A DNA stretch of 60,706 nucleotides from Acidobacteria bacterium Ga0077553 (GTDB lineage: Bacteria; Acidobacteriota; Terriglobia; Bryobacterales; Bryobacteraceae): contig LNFE01000266.1 in NCBI GenBank assembly GCA_001464575.1, positions 1 through 60,706 of the forward strand, written 5' to 3'. Within the stretch, counting starts at the first letter, position 1. Each line of letters begins with the position of its first letter. The notes under the pieces are model-generated. The model was not told where the DNA came from. It made no database searches and was given only the letters and a program-made list of their open reading frames with translations. This document shows, piece after piece, positions 42,266-51,070 of the stretch. The position numbers were made by a program, and so were the translations under genes.

Positions 42266-43042
42266 ATGGCAAAGAATTTTATGGATTTGACGGGCCGCGT
42301 GGCGGTCGTGATGGGCGGGACGTCGGGCATCGGCGCCGTGCTGGCCGTGGGATTGGCCGAGGCCGGTGCGACCGTGGTGCCGACGGGACGCCGCGAAGCC
42401 GAACTGAACACGGTTTGCGACCAGATTGAAGCGCTGGGCGGCAAGACGCTGCGGCAGATCTGCGACGTGCAAAAACGGGAATCGATCGATGCGCTGCGCG
42501 ATGCCGTGGTGGCGAAGTTTGGCCGGGTGGACATCCTGCTGAACGTCGCCGGCATGACCTTCCGCAAGAAAACCGCCCAAGTAGAAGAGGCCGAATGGAA
42601 CCGGCTGATGGACGTCAACGTCACCGGCACGCTGCGCGCCTGCCAGAGCTTCTATGAGCCGCTGAAGGCCCACGGCGCGGGCCGCGTGATCAACATCGCC
42701 TCACTGAGCTCCTACGTCGGTTTGCTCGAAGTAACCGCTTACGCCACCTCGAAAGCCGCCGTGCTGCAGTTGACCCGGCAGTTGGCCGTCGAGTGGGCCA
42801 AGGAAGGCATCAACGTCAACGCGATCGCGCCGGGCGTGTTCCGCACCGAGCTGAACGCAGCGCTGCTGGACGGCACCGAGCGCGGCAAAGAGTTCCTGAT
42901 GCGGACGCCGATGAAGCGGTTCGGCCAGCGGCAGGAGCTGCTCGGCGCGGCGCTGCTGCTCGCCTCAGACGCAGCGAGCTACATCACCGGGCAGTGCATC
43001 GCGGTGGACGGTGGCTTCCTGGCGAGCGGCGTTAACCAATAG
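42266..43042 (+). CDS. Short-chain dehydrogenase/reductase (gluconate 5-dehydrogenase-like)
   Basis: This 258-residue SDR has cofactor motif GGTSGIGAVLA, TGRREAEL (Arg suggests NADP preference), NVAG and catalytic S...YATSK (Ser in INIASLSSYVG, Tyr/Lys in AYATSKAAVLQL). The C-terminal part IAPGVFRTELNAALLDGTERGKEFLMRTPMKRFGQRQEL and ITGQCIAVDGGFLASGVN resembles gluconate 5-dehydrogenase and 2-keto-3-deoxygluconate oxidoreductase-like enzymes. The start ATG at 42266 is chosen by alignment to family N-termini. Its 3' end overlaps the propeller gene by 11 nt. Confidence 0.9.
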   Translation: MAKNFMDLTGRVAVVMGGTSGIGAVLAVGLAEAGATVVPTGRREAELNTVCDQIEALGGKTLRQICDVQKRESIDALRDAVVAKFGRVDILLNVAGMTFRKKTAQVEEAEWNRLMDVNVTGTLRACQSFYEPLKAHGAGRVINIASLSSYVGLLEVTAYATSKAAVLQLTRQLAVEWAKEGINVNAIAPGVFRTELNAALLDGTERGKEFLMRTPMKRFGQRQELLGAALLLASDAASYITGQCIAVDGGFLASGVNQ

Positions 43043-44288
43043 CAAAGCAGTGCAGGCGGCGGCCGGTGAGCGCGTAGAGCTCGCCGGCCGAGCCGAGAAT
43101 GGGGCTGGCCACCTGCTCTTCGCCGGGCATGCGGCAGAGCGGCCGGGCTTCGCCTTTGGCGTTGAGCGCGACGACAGCGTCGCCAACGGCGGTAAGGAGT
43201 TGGCCGTCGGCAGAGACCGTGGCGCCGGCGACACGGGCGGGGGCTTCGTACTGCCAGGCGAGTTCGCCGGCGGCTGAATAGCAGAGCACGCGCTGCTGAG
43301 AGAGCAGGTAGACCCGATGGTCGTAGCCGACGATGGGCGGGCGCTGGAAGACGGTCAACCCTTCGGGCAGGCGGCTAGCGACGTACTCGCCGGTGGGAGC
43401 AACGATCCAAAGCTGCTGGCGGTGGTTAACGGCGCAGAGCAGGTAGGAGCGTCCGGTTTCATCGAGGCTCAAGCCGTGGGGCGCCATGTCGATGACGAGG
43501 CGGCGTTGGGAGTTGAGCGAGAGATCGAGGAACTCGAGGACGCCGGGCCGGGCGAGGACGGGAAAGTCCTCATGCATGGCAACGTGCAGCGGGACGTTGA
43601 GACCGTCGCGGGAGGCCGTGGCGTTGCCGGCGGCGTCGAAGACCTGCAGGTACATCACGCGCGTGGGAGCCGGATTATGCGGGCTCGACGATTCGGCGGT
43701 GCTGGCGACGAGGGTGACGCCGCTGGGGCGGCGATGGAAGTACGTCCGCTTGGTGCCGATGCCGCCGGCGGCGCTGAGGACGAGGCCGGCCGCGGCCGTC
43801 GTGAGATTGAAGGACGCGATGCGGCCATAGCGGTCCGGGACGAAGAAGGCGTTGTTGCCGGGCAGGAGCTCCGCGTCCCGGCCGGTGGTGACTCCCTGGG
43901 TGACCGGCTTCTGCGCAACGAAGAGATGGTAGCCGGCCAGGCCGAGGGCGAAGACAGAGGCGCCGGAGGCGAGCAGGCCGGCGGGCTTGATGCCGGGATC
44001 GATGGGAGCGTTCCACGACGCGGTGAACGGGCCGGGGGGAAGCGGGCGGGTAAGGCGGGAGTTGAGGCGTTCGTTAGCGTAGGGCCGGAGGTAACCGGTG
44101 GGGGCGCCGGGCGCGGCGGGAGCAAGCGGGGGCAACGCGCCGGGGCGGGGCGGGACGAGTTTAGCGGCGGATTGTTCGGTGAGCGAGGTCATGGCTTTGG
44201 CCTTCGGGGGTTTGGGGGTCTGACAGGAGGCGCCGTTCGAGCCGAGCGCGGCGGCGAGAGAGACGGAGTGAAACTGCCGCCTATGCAC
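43032..44288 (-). CDS. Exported beta-propeller protein coupled to the large OmpA/metalloprotease gene
   Basis: This 418-residue protein starts at a GTG at 44288, inside the last codons of the upstream 1304-residue gene (8-nt overlap). The leader RRQFHSVSLAAALGSNGASC looks like a twin-arginine signal with a possible lipobox Cys. A Pro/Ala-rich linker and a hydrophobic stretch (GLLASGASVFALGLAGYHLFVA) follow. The rest forms short repeats of propeller type (LSLDETGRSYLLCAVNHRQQLWIVAPTGEYVASRL, VGYDHRVYLLSQQRVLCYSAAGELAWQY, GELYALTGRRLHCF), like PQQ/WD-type blades. No catalytic motif is seen. Coupling suggests a partner or binding role for the upstream protein. Confidence 0.65.
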   Translation of the reverse strand: MHRRQFHSVSLAAALGSNGASCQTPKPPKAKAMTSLTEQSAAKLVPPRPGALPPLAPAAPGAPTGYLRPYANERLNSRLTRPLPPGPFTASWNAPIDPGIKPAGLLASGASVFALGLAGYHLFVAQKPVTQGVTTGRDAELLPGNNAFFVPDRYGRIASFNLTTAAAGLVLSAAGGIGTKRTYFHRRPSGVTLVASTAESSSPHNPAPTRVMYLQVFDAAGNATASRDGLNVPLHVAMHEDFPVLARPGVLEFLDLSLNSQRRLVIDMAPHGLSLDETGRSYLLCAVNHRQQLWIVAPTGEYVASRLPEGLTVFQRPPIVGYDHRVYLLSQQRVLCYSAAGELAWQYEAPARVAGATVSADGQLLTAVGDAVVALNAKGEARPLCRMPGEEQVASPILGSAGELYALTGRRLHCFAIG

Positions 44289-47200
44289 TGGCCACGACCG
44301 TGGCTCCGGGCACGGCCGGACGGACGACGCGCGATTGGACCAGCGCATTCGTCAGGCCGGTGGCCGGGTTCGGAAGGGCGCTACAATCAATGCCGACCAT
44401 GTCGGCGTACCACTTCCAGGCGTCGGCGGCCTGGAGCTGGGCGGGGGTGAGGTGGAGCGTGGTGGCGTTCTGCCAACCGGTGGGCCCGGCGTTGACGACA
44501 CGGATGGTGAAGTGGCGCGGGTGGCTCGCGTCGACCGCGTTGACCGAGGTGGTGTAGGCGGCCTGGTTGGCGGGGTTTCCAACGTTGGCGAGGTAACTGG
44601 TGTTGGCGGCCGTGCCATCGTTGATGAACTTCTCCACCAGCGTGCGCGGCATGAATTGGACCAGGCAGTTCGTGAAGTTGGCGGGGGCGATGGCACCGTT
44701 GAAAACGAACAGGCGATTCATGTTGGTGTCGACGCTGATGAGGAAGCTCTGGATGGGGGTGGTGATGTCGGTGTGGGCCGTGGCGTTCGGGAACTGCCAG
44801 GCGATCTTAACGAGCACGCACTGGATGCCGTCGTACTCCACGCCCGGCTTGAGGCGGTTGGCGTAGGAGTCCTTGCCGAGCATGTAGAGATAAGTATCGA
44901 AGTTGCCGCGGGTGCCGCCGGTGCGGCGGGAGTCGATGATGAGCGGGAAGTACTCGAAGCAGCGGCTGTTATTGGGGGCCGTGGGATGGGGCGGCAGCTT
45001 GTATTGAAAGGCGCCGGACTCGATCTGCAACGGGGTGCTGAGGATGCCGCGGACCCATTCGGCGGAGTGCCAGAAGTAGCGGTTCTCGATGGTGAGGATG
45101 CCTTCCATCATGAGAGCCCCGGAGACGACGGAGAAGGGATCGCCGGGCACCTGGCTACCGAAGCCGGCGAACTCATAGGAGCAGGCGCGGTTGCTCCAAC
45201 GCTCGTTGTATTCGTCGGGTAGGGCGTAGCCGTGGCCGACTTCGTGGGCTGCTACGAAGAAGCCGGTGGGATCGGCGGCCTCGTTGCCGGAGCTGAAGTT
45301 GCCGATGCCGGTGGCGCCGAGCATGTCGGCGCGGGGCTGCACAATGACGTTGAGCCGGAAGTGAGAGCGGGGCTGGGGCACGTCCTGACAGTAGAGGAAG
45401 GGCCGGCAGCGGAACGGCATGGCGCCGGTTTGGGGCTTGTAGAGGAAGTCCCCCGGGTTGGTGACGACGGCGGACCCGTCGGGAAGGGTGATGGTCTCCG
45501 GACCGTTCCACCGCTTCGGCACATTTTCGAGCATCGCCTTCTTATAGTTCCCGTTGTTGAACGGGGTGCCGTCGGGATTGGTGGGCGGCGGGGTGGTGAA
45601 GTCGAAGTGGAACCGGAAGTAGTTGAGGTTGATGGCGAGTTCGTCGGTGCCCTCGAGGTCGCAACAGCGGAGCAGGGCGGTGTCGTAACGTCCAACGAAG
45701 AAGCCGGGATGGGAGGGCACCGGGTTGGTGTTCTCGTTCGTGCGTCCGGCGGGGAGGCAGGCGGTGCGGACGCGATGGATGTCCTGGAAGCAGTAGGGCT
45801 GGATGGAGAAGAAGCGTTGGGTATTGGAAGTGGGACGGGGATTGATCTGGTTCGGGGGAGGCTGGCCGGTGGCAACGGCGTCGATCCAGATCCGGGCGGC
45901 GCGGGCGCCGATGACTTCGTGAGTTCCGGTGTCCGGGGTGCGCTCCGAGAAGGCTTCGTAGAGGTTGCCGTTGACGACGACGAGGCGGGTCCAATCGGCG
46001 TAGTCGTGGACGTAATGCTTCACTGGCATCTTGACTTCGGAGTACGGGAAGAAGGCTTTCGTCACGTCCGTGCCGAGCTTCCAGACGCCCTGATCCTTGA
46101 TATCCGCATTGCCGCCCGTGGGCTTTTTGAACTGATGGAAGAAGATGAGGGCGAGATCGTCGCCGCCGACCGGATGCGGGGCGCCAGTGACATCGACGAG
46201 GATGAGATCGTCGAGCGAGAAGGTGAGCGGCTTGGCGGCGTCCATGGAGGTGAGGACGTCGGCGTCGGTGAGCGCATCGTAGAACTTGTTGGTGGCGGCG
46301 CCGCGGGTGAAGTACTTGTTCGACTTCCAGAGCACCGGCAGATCGTAGAGCTTGATGCGGCTGGGGCTGGGCTGTTGCCGGCCCACATCGGTGATGGTCT
46401 CGATGACGCGGGTGGCGCCGTCGGTGGAGGAGATGAACGTCTCGGCCGGCTGCGTAAACTGCAGCAGCACCTTGGCGAGCGGGCGGGCGTCGGCGGATTT
46501 GTCGGCCTTGCGTTGGACAATCCACGGGAGCGCCTGGGTCTGGTTGGCGGGGTCCGCCGTTTTGATGGTCCAGTTGGAACGAGTGTCGGGATTCGGCACC
46601 ACGCCGCGGGCGGTGGAGCCGTCGCGGAAGCCTTCCAGCAGAATGGGCGGGGCGCTGATACGTTTGCCGTTGTGCGCGGCGTGGCCGAAAGCGCGGTCGA
46701 AGAATTCCAGGCGAACGAACTGCCAGTGGGGATCGAGCTGCATCTCCACCGGGGCGCCGTCGGCACCGAGAGTGGCGGAGGTAGGCGTCAGGTTTTCAAA
46801 GCGGAACTCGGTTTTGTTATAGAGCGGGTCTTCGACCTTGTTCCAGTCCGAGGTGGTGAGCGACCATTCTTTCGGCAGCTTGAAGAGGTGGTAGAAATCT
46901 TTGGCCGCGGCGTCGACATCGGCGGCGGGGATCCAACGATTTTTGTCCGCGTTCTTGGTGGCGGCGGTGGCGACGCCGATGTAATGGTCCGGGTGTTTGA
47001 AGGCGAGGGTGAAGAATCCCTTGGCGCGATCAAAATCGAAGATCAGCAGGCCATCGGCGATGGTCTTCTCTTCCTGGTCGCCGGCCGGGTTGACGACCGT
47101 GACGGGGACGTCCTTCGGGAAGGGCTGGCACTTGCCTTCGGGGTCGAGGTAGACGAGCTTCAGGAAGACGCGGAGCTTGCGGTCGTCGATCGGTACCACC

Positions 47201-48195
47201 GGCCCTTCGCACGGCGAGGAGCCGACCATGCGGTCATAGAAGCGGCAGGCGAAGGTGTCGCGGTCGGCGACGTTGGTGCGGCGCTTGGCTTGGAACTGGC
47301 GGCGGGTGGCGGAGTCGGCCCAGAAGCGTTTGAGGCAGCCGGCCGTACCCTCCGAGGCCCGCGGGCAGGGCCAGCGATCATTATTGATCTTGGCGCCCGC
47401 GCGGAAGAGCAGCGCCATGACGCGGCGGTTGACCGAGTTTTCGGCGTTGCGTTCGGTCTTATCGGCGGAGTTGGTGAAGCGGGTGTTCTCTTCGGCGGAG
47501 AACATCATTTGCGGGTTGAATTCGGAACAACCCTGGTAGTCGGCCTTGCCGCCGGGGTCCTGGCCGCGGCCGAGAAAATCGGTCTTGGCGAGGACGACCG
47601 GGCAGAGGAAATCCATGTAGGCGCGGAAGAGTTTTTCGCGAGTGAGGGGTCCGGCGACGCCGTCGTCGGTGAGGCCGTTCTTCCGCTGAAATTCTTTAAT
47701 GGCGTTGGTGGATTGCGTGGTGGCGGAGCCGGAGGTGTTGCCCGGGTCAAAGCCGACCGCCTTGAGCATCACTTTGAGCTGATTGAGCTTCCAGTCGTCG
47801 CCGGTGCCTTCGGAGTTGTTATAGAGCGCTTCCCAGATGCCGGTGTCCCGCGTGGTGACGGCGTAGACGGCGCGGACGCGGCGACCGGAGAGCACCTTGT
47901 TATAGACTTCGTCGCCAACCGGATCGGCGTGACCGAACATGGTGAGCGGCGAGCCGGGCAGGGCCGATTTCAGGGTGGCGAGTTCCTGAAACTCGGGCTG
48001 CGCTTCCGGCAGCACCATCGACGAATCGAAAGCGAAGCGCAGGTCTTCGAGCTTCCAGCAGCCGACGGGGATGAGCTCCTCACGGATGGTGTTCTTTTCC
48101 TTGCCGGTGGAGGGCGCCACGTGAACGGGCAACACGCTCGCGCCGGGCATGGAAGCGGTGTGGCCACCGTCGGTTTTTTTGTCGCCGTATCCCAA
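44281..48195 (-). CDS. Large multidomain protein: OmpA-like, PG_binding_1, Cys-rich linker, M64-like metalloprotease signature
   Basis: This 1304-residue protein has no signal peptide. Residues about 50-118 are OmpA-like (LRFAFDSSMVLPEAQPEF, FGHADPVGDEVYNKVLSGRRVRAVYA). Residues about 133-192 match PG_binding_1 (IKEFQRKNGLTDDGVAGPLTREKLF). A Cys-rich region, about 205-330, includes ERNAENSVNRRVMALLF, a second OmpA-like end, and WPCPRASEGTAGC...FACRFYDRM...SPC. The C-terminal part has H984-E-V-G-H988 followed by GYALPDEY, resembling the HExxHxxxLxDEY of M64 peptidases. About 20 cysteines are spread along the chain. The N-terminal half resembles a family known to me only as hypothetical peptidoglycan-binding proteins. 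Secretion by a non-Sec route and an effector or wall-associated protease role are inferences. Confidence 0.75.
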   Translation of the reverse strand: MGYGDKKTDGGHTASMPGASVLPVHVAPSTGKEKNTIREELIPVGCWKLEDLRFAFDSSMVLPEAQPEFQELATLKSALPGSPLTMFGHADPVGDEVYNKVLSGRRVRAVYAVTTRDTGIWEALYNNSEGTGDDWKLNQLKVMLKAVGFDPGNTSGSATTQSTNAIKEFQRKNGLTDDGVAGPLTREKLFRAYMDFLCPVVLAKTDFLGRGQDPGGKADYQGCSEFNPQMMFSAEENTRFTNSADKTERNAENSVNRRVMALLFRAGAKINNDRWPCPRASEGTAGCLKRFWADSATRRQFQAKRRTNVADRDTFACRFYDRMVGSSPCEGPVVPIDDRKLRVFLKLVYLDPEGKCQPFPKDVPVTVVNPAGDQEEKTIADGLLIFDFDRAKGFFTLAFKHPDHYIGVATAATKNADKNRWIPAADVDAAAKDFYHLFKLPKEWSLTTSDWNKVEDPLYNKTEFRFENLTPTSATLGADGAPVEMQLDPHWQFVRLEFFDRAFGHAAHNGKRISAPPILLEGFRDGSTARGVVPNPDTRSNWTIKTADPANQTQALPWIVQRKADKSADARPLAKVLLQFTQPAETFISSTDGATRVIETITDVGRQQPSPSRIKLYDLPVLWKSNKYFTRGAATNKFYDALTDADVLTSMDAAKPLTFSLDDLILVDVTGAPHPVGGDDLALIFFHQFKKPTGGNADIKDQGVWKLGTDVTKAFFPYSEVKMPVKHYVHDYADWTRLVVVNGNLYEAFSERTPDTGTHEVIGARAARIWIDAVATGQPPPNQINPRPTSNTQRFFSIQPYCFQDIHRVRTACLPAGRTNENTNPVPSHPGFFVGRYDTALLRCCDLEGTDELAINLNYFRFHFDFTTPPPTNPDGTPFNNGNYKKAMLENVPKRWNGPETITLPDGSAVVTNPGDFLYKPQTGAMPFRCRPFLYCQDVPQPRSHFRLNVIVQPRADMLGATGIGNFSSGNEAADPTGFFVAAHEVGHGYALPDEYNERWSNRACSYEFAGFGSQVPGDPFSVVSGALMMEGILTIENRYFWHSAEWVRGILSTPLQIESGAFQYKLPPHPTAPNNSRCFEYFPLIIDSRRTGGTRGNFDTYLYMLGKDSYANRLKPGVEYDGIQCVLVKIAWQFPNATAHTDITTPIQSFLISVDTNMNRLFVFNGAIAPANFTNCLVQFMPRTLVEKFINDGTAANTSYLANVGNPANQAAYTTSVNAVDASHPRHFTIRVVNAGPTGWQNATTLHLTPAQLQAADAWKWYADMVGIDCSALPNPATGLTNALVQSRVVRPAVPGATVVASA

Positions 48196-48207
48196 GTTCG
48201 CGGTCTC

Positions 48208-48254
48208 CTAGGGTGGTGCGGGTAACTCGACAATCGTTACGTCCGATCTAGGGT
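48208..48254. promoter_or_regulatory. Two CTAGGGT motifs upstream of the large gene
   Basis: CTAGGGT occurs at 48208-48214 and 48248-48254, both in the 90-nt gap before the large OmpA/metalloprotease gene (ATG at 48195). The second extends to CTAGGGTACC. The same half-site CTAGGGTA forms the PadR palindrome at 42193-42212. A PadR-type input is possible but chance cannot be excluded. Confidence 0.3.
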
Positions 48255-48285
48255 ACCGTACCGGGTTGTGGAGCGGAAGCGGCTA

Positions 48286-48909
48286 TTAGAAGCGACGGCC
48301 GAGTTCGTGCTTCCAACTGGCAGAGAGTTCAGGGAGGGCGGCCAGCGCTTGAGCCAAGGCCCCGTTGGTCTTGTCAAAGTGCATCACTTGATTGGCGCGG
48401 GCGACTGTCCATTCCGGATGCGGACGGGCGAGCAGACCAAGGGCGTCGCCGGGGGCGACGGGCCCTTCGGCAAGTACGCGGAAGTACCAGCCGGTACGGC
48501 CGGTTTCGAGAATGCGCACGACAAGGTCCTTGATCTCCCAGCGCTTGGCCTGTTTCCAGCACGGCTGGCGGGGCTGGCTAATTTGCAGCGTAAGCGTTTC
48601 GCCCACCTGCCAAGTGTCTCCGACGCAGACGGTGGATTCGTCGAGGCCGGCAAGAGACAGGTTCTCGCCGAGCGCCCCGGCGGCCCAATCGGGCTTGCCG
48701 GTCTCCTGCCGCCAGAGCGGCACCTGCGAAGCGGCGGCCGCCAGGACGGCCTTATCGACGCCGCCATGATTCTTCCGGTCGGCGGACGCGTCGCCCGTCA
48801 GGCCGAGCGCATGCACAAACACAGGTCCGGCGACTGGAAACTTGTAAGTCGCCGTGGTCCAATCGCCGAGATCCTGCACTTGCCCGATCTGCACCGATTC
48901 GACGCGCAT
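48286..48909 (-). CDS. MOSC domain protein (YiiM-like)
   Basis: This 207-residue protein has the MOSC fold: MRVESVQIGQVQDL, LTGDASADRKNHGGVDKAVLA, GALGENLSLAGLDESTVCVGDTWQVGETLTLQISQPRQPCWKQ with the conserved Cys that binds sulfur or the molybdenum cofactor, and GWYFRVLAEGPVAPGDAL. YiiM-type proteins reduce N-hydroxylated compounds using Moco; whether this one does is not known. The ATG overlaps the deoC stop (TAATG), so it is translated with deoC. Its stop lies 90 nt before the large gene, on the same strand. Confidence 0.9.
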   Translation of the reverse strand: MRVESVQIGQVQDLGDWTTATYKFPVAGPVFVHALGLTGDASADRKNHGGVDKAVLAAAASQVPLWRQETGKPDWAAGALGENLSLAGLDESTVCVGDTWQVGETLTLQISQPRQPCWKQAKRWEIKDLVVRILETGRTGWYFRVLAEGPVAPGDALGLLARPHPEWTVARANQVMHFDKTNGALAQALAALPELSASWKHELGRRF

Positions 48910-49634
48910 TAGTAGCCGGCGACCTCGGCCTTGGTCGATACGATGGGCGGCAGGCCCAGCCGGAGACGGGCGTCGTCGAGCATCGTAGCCGTGCGGGTGG
49001 CGCCGCAGCGAGTGACGCCGAGGGCGCGGACGGCGAGCAGGGCGTCGAGATCGCGGACGCCGCCGGCGGCCTTCACTTGAATATGTGGCGCGGCGTGTTT
49101 GCGCATCAGGATGAGGTCGGCGTGGGTGGCGCCCGTGGGGGCGTAGCCGGTGGAGGTCTTCACCCAATCGGCGCCGATCTCGCTGCAGATTTCGCACAAG
49201 CGGATCTTTTGATCGTCGTTGAGGTAGGCGTTCTCAAAGATCACCTTTACCTTTTGCCCAGCCGCGTGGGTTTCTTCCACCACCGCGCGGATATCCTGCG
49301 CGACGTAGTCCCAATTGCCGGAGAGCACTTGGCTGATGTTGACGACCATGTCGAGCTCTTCGCCGCCGTCGGCCAGCGCCTGCTTCGTTTCGGCGAGCTT
49401 GATGGCCGTCGTGTGGCCGCCGTGGGGGAAGCCGATGGTGGTGCTGGCCTTCACGGTGGTGCCTTGGAGCAACCCGGCGCAGCGCTTGAGGGCGTAGGGG
49501 AGGATGCACACGCTGGCAGCGTCATAATCCTTGGCGAGTTGAATGCCTTGCTCGAGATCCACCGCCGTGAGCGTCGGATTCAGGAGCGAATGATCGATCA
49601 TCTTGGCGACATCAAGGTAGGTAAACGTAGACAT
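48909..49634 (-). CDS. deoC: Deoxyribose-phosphate aldolase
   Basis: DeoC cleaves 2-deoxyribose 5-phosphate to glyceraldehyde 3-phosphate and acetaldehyde during nucleoside salvage. The 241-residue TIM barrel has DHSLLNPTLTAVDLEQG near the N terminus, ASTTIGFPHGGHTTAIKLAET and ELDMVVNISQVLSGNWDYV. The Schiff-base Lys is in DWVKTSTGYAPTGAT, and the phosphate-binding KAAGGVRDLDALLA lies in the C-terminal half. It sits between a ROK glucokinase upstream (6 nt gap) and the MOSC gene downstream, forming a small operon with sugar-related genes. Confidence 0.95.
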   Translation of the reverse strand: MSTFTYLDVAKMIDHSLLNPTLTAVDLEQGIQLAKDYDAASVCILPYALKRCAGLLQGTTVKASTTIGFPHGGHTTAIKLAETKQALADGGEELDMVVNISQVLSGNWDYVAQDIRAVVEETHAAGQKVKVIFENAYLNDDQKIRLCEICSEIGADWVKTSTGYAPTGATHADLILMRKHAAPHIQVKAAGGVRDLDALLAVRALGVTRCGATRTATMLDDARLRLGLPPIVSTKAEVAGY

Positions 49635-49640
49635 ATGCGC

Positions 49641-50516
49641 TTAGGTAAAGTCTAGCGAAGCGAGGGCGAGCGCGCCCAGCAGGCCCGCCTGGTCGCCGAG
49701 CGCCGAGCGCTCCAGACGCACGCCGTCGGCCGGGAACATGCGGACGCGGGCGGCCACAGTGGGGCGGACGGGACCCAGCAGGAGTTCGCCCAGGGCGGAG
49801 AGGCCTCCGCCGAAGACAACCAGCTCCGGGTGGAGCGCGCTGATCATGTTCGCGACGGCGATGCCAAGCGACTCCCCGGCGCGGATGAAGATCGGCCGGC
49901 ACTCCGGCAGCGTGGCCATTTCCGCCACGGTGACCGGCCGGCCGAGCAACGCAGCGCCGGCGCGGGCCAGGGCCGGGCCGCTGACGATGGTTTCCAGACA
50001 CCCCCGGCTGCCACAGTTGCAGAGTTCGCCGTTCGCCTCCATCGTCTGGTGGCCGAGTTCGCCGGCGGCGCCGAAGGCACCGAGGCGGAGGCGGCCCTCG
50101 ACAATCACCCCGCCACCGACCCCGGTGCCGAGCGTATAGAGGAGCATATTGGGCGCGGAGTGGCCGAAGCGGAACTCGCCGAGGGTGGCGGCGCGGGCGT
50201 CGTTGAGGACGCGGACGGGAATGCCGAGTTCGGCTTCGAGACGCCGGGCGAGCGGGACGCCTCGCCACTGCGTTGCCAGGTTGGGCAGGAAGAGCACATC
50301 GCCGGAGGCGCGGTCGACCAGGCCCGGCACACCGATGCCGAGCGCGGCCGGTAACCCGCCGAAACTGCGCACCAGCTCCGCGATGCGGGCGATGACGTGT
50401 TCCGGGCCGCCGTCGGCCTCGGTGGGAATGGTTTGCTCGGCGCTGAGGGAGCCATTGGCCCATCCGAGGGCTCCCGCGATCTTGGTCCCGCCCAGGTCGA
50501 CAGCCGCGTAAAGCAT
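49641..50516 (-). CDS. ROK-family glucokinase
   Basis: This 291-residue kinase has phosphate-1 VDLGGTKIAGALG, VLNDARAATLGEFRFG with the catalytic Asp, LGTGVGGGVIVEGRL, and the ROK ExGH motif (GELGHQTME). It has the full zinc motif CNCGSRGCLE, unlike the ROK-like gene at 29982-30770, and VVFGGGLSALGELLLGP late. It likely phosphorylates glucose or a similar hexose in the cytoplasm. It is first in a kinase-deoC-MOSC operon and diverges from the tat genes (68 nt between starts). Confidence 0.92.
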   Translation of the reverse strand: MLYAAVDLGGTKIAGALGWANGSLSAEQTIPTEADGGPEHVIARIAELVRSFGGLPAALGIGVPGLVDRASGDVLFLPNLATQWRGVPLARRLEAELGIPVRVLNDARAATLGEFRFGHSAPNMLLYTLGTGVGGGVIVEGRLRLGAFGAAGELGHQTMEANGELCNCGSRGCLETIVSGPALARAGAALLGRPVTVAEMATLPECRPIFIRAGESLGIAVANMISALHPELVVFGGGLSALGELLLGPVRPTVAARVRMFPADGVRLERSALGDQAGLLGALALASLDFT

Positions 50517-50584
50517 CGGCTCCAGGATACCCTGTGATAGACTGAAGCAGAATTCTCATTCCTCAAAGGAGGTAACACCAATCC

Positions 50585-51055
50585 ATGGGCTCGCTCGGCA
50601 CTCAGGAGATGATCCTGATTTTCATCCTGGCCCTGCTGGTTTTCGGTCCTAAAAAGTTACCGGAATTGGGCAGGACAGTGGCGAAGGCGATGGGCGAATT
50701 CCGGCGGGCGTCGTCGGAGTTGCGGTCTACGTTTGAGCGCGAAATGAACTCCTTGGAGCGGGATAACGGATCGATGAAGGAGCTGAACGAGCTCCGGGAT
50801 GTAACGCGTGAGTTCCAGAACGAGATCACGAACTACGACGACTCGTCTTATTACGACTACGGGGAATCGACCCCGCAGTTGACAGATTCAACCGCAACCT
50901 CTTCATCCACGGTAAGCGCATCCGCACCTCAGGGCGCTGAACAGACCACCTTAGTTGAGACACCGGCCGACATTGCCGCCACACCCGCCGCGGAAGCCCC
51001 GCTTGTGGTGAAAGCGGCCGAAGGTACCGTGTCGCAAAACTCAGTGGCTAGTTAA
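50585..51055 (+). CDS. Sec-independent translocase subunit TatA/TatB
   Basis: This 156-residue subunit has the N-terminal membrane helix (TQEMILIFILALLVFGPKKLPELGRTVAKAMGEFRRA) with the FGPKKLPE hinge shared by TatA and TatB, then an amphipathic helix. The long acidic C-terminal tail is closer in length to TatB, but the GPKKLPELGR motif fits TatA; I do not decide. A Tyr/Asp patch (YDDSSYYDYGES, about residues 84-95) precedes a Ser/Thr/Ala-rich tail. A strong AAAGGAGGT site lies 11-19 nt before the ATG. tatC follows after 15 nt. Confidence 0.92.
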   Translation: MGSLGTQEMILIFILALLVFGPKKLPELGRTVAKAMGEFRRASSELRSTFEREMNSLERDNGSMKELNELRDVTREFQNEITNYDDSSYYDYGESTPQLTDSTATSSSTVSASAPQGAEQTTLVETPADIAATPAAEAPLVVKAAEGTVSQNSVAS

Positions 51056-51070
51056 TCCAAACCGTACCTT

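Noticed and set aside
45232-48225. 997-codon open frame antisense to the large OmpA/metalloprotease gene
   Set aside because: It has Gly/Val/Asp-rich shadow composition and no domains, while the opposite strand has OmpA and PG_binding motifs.
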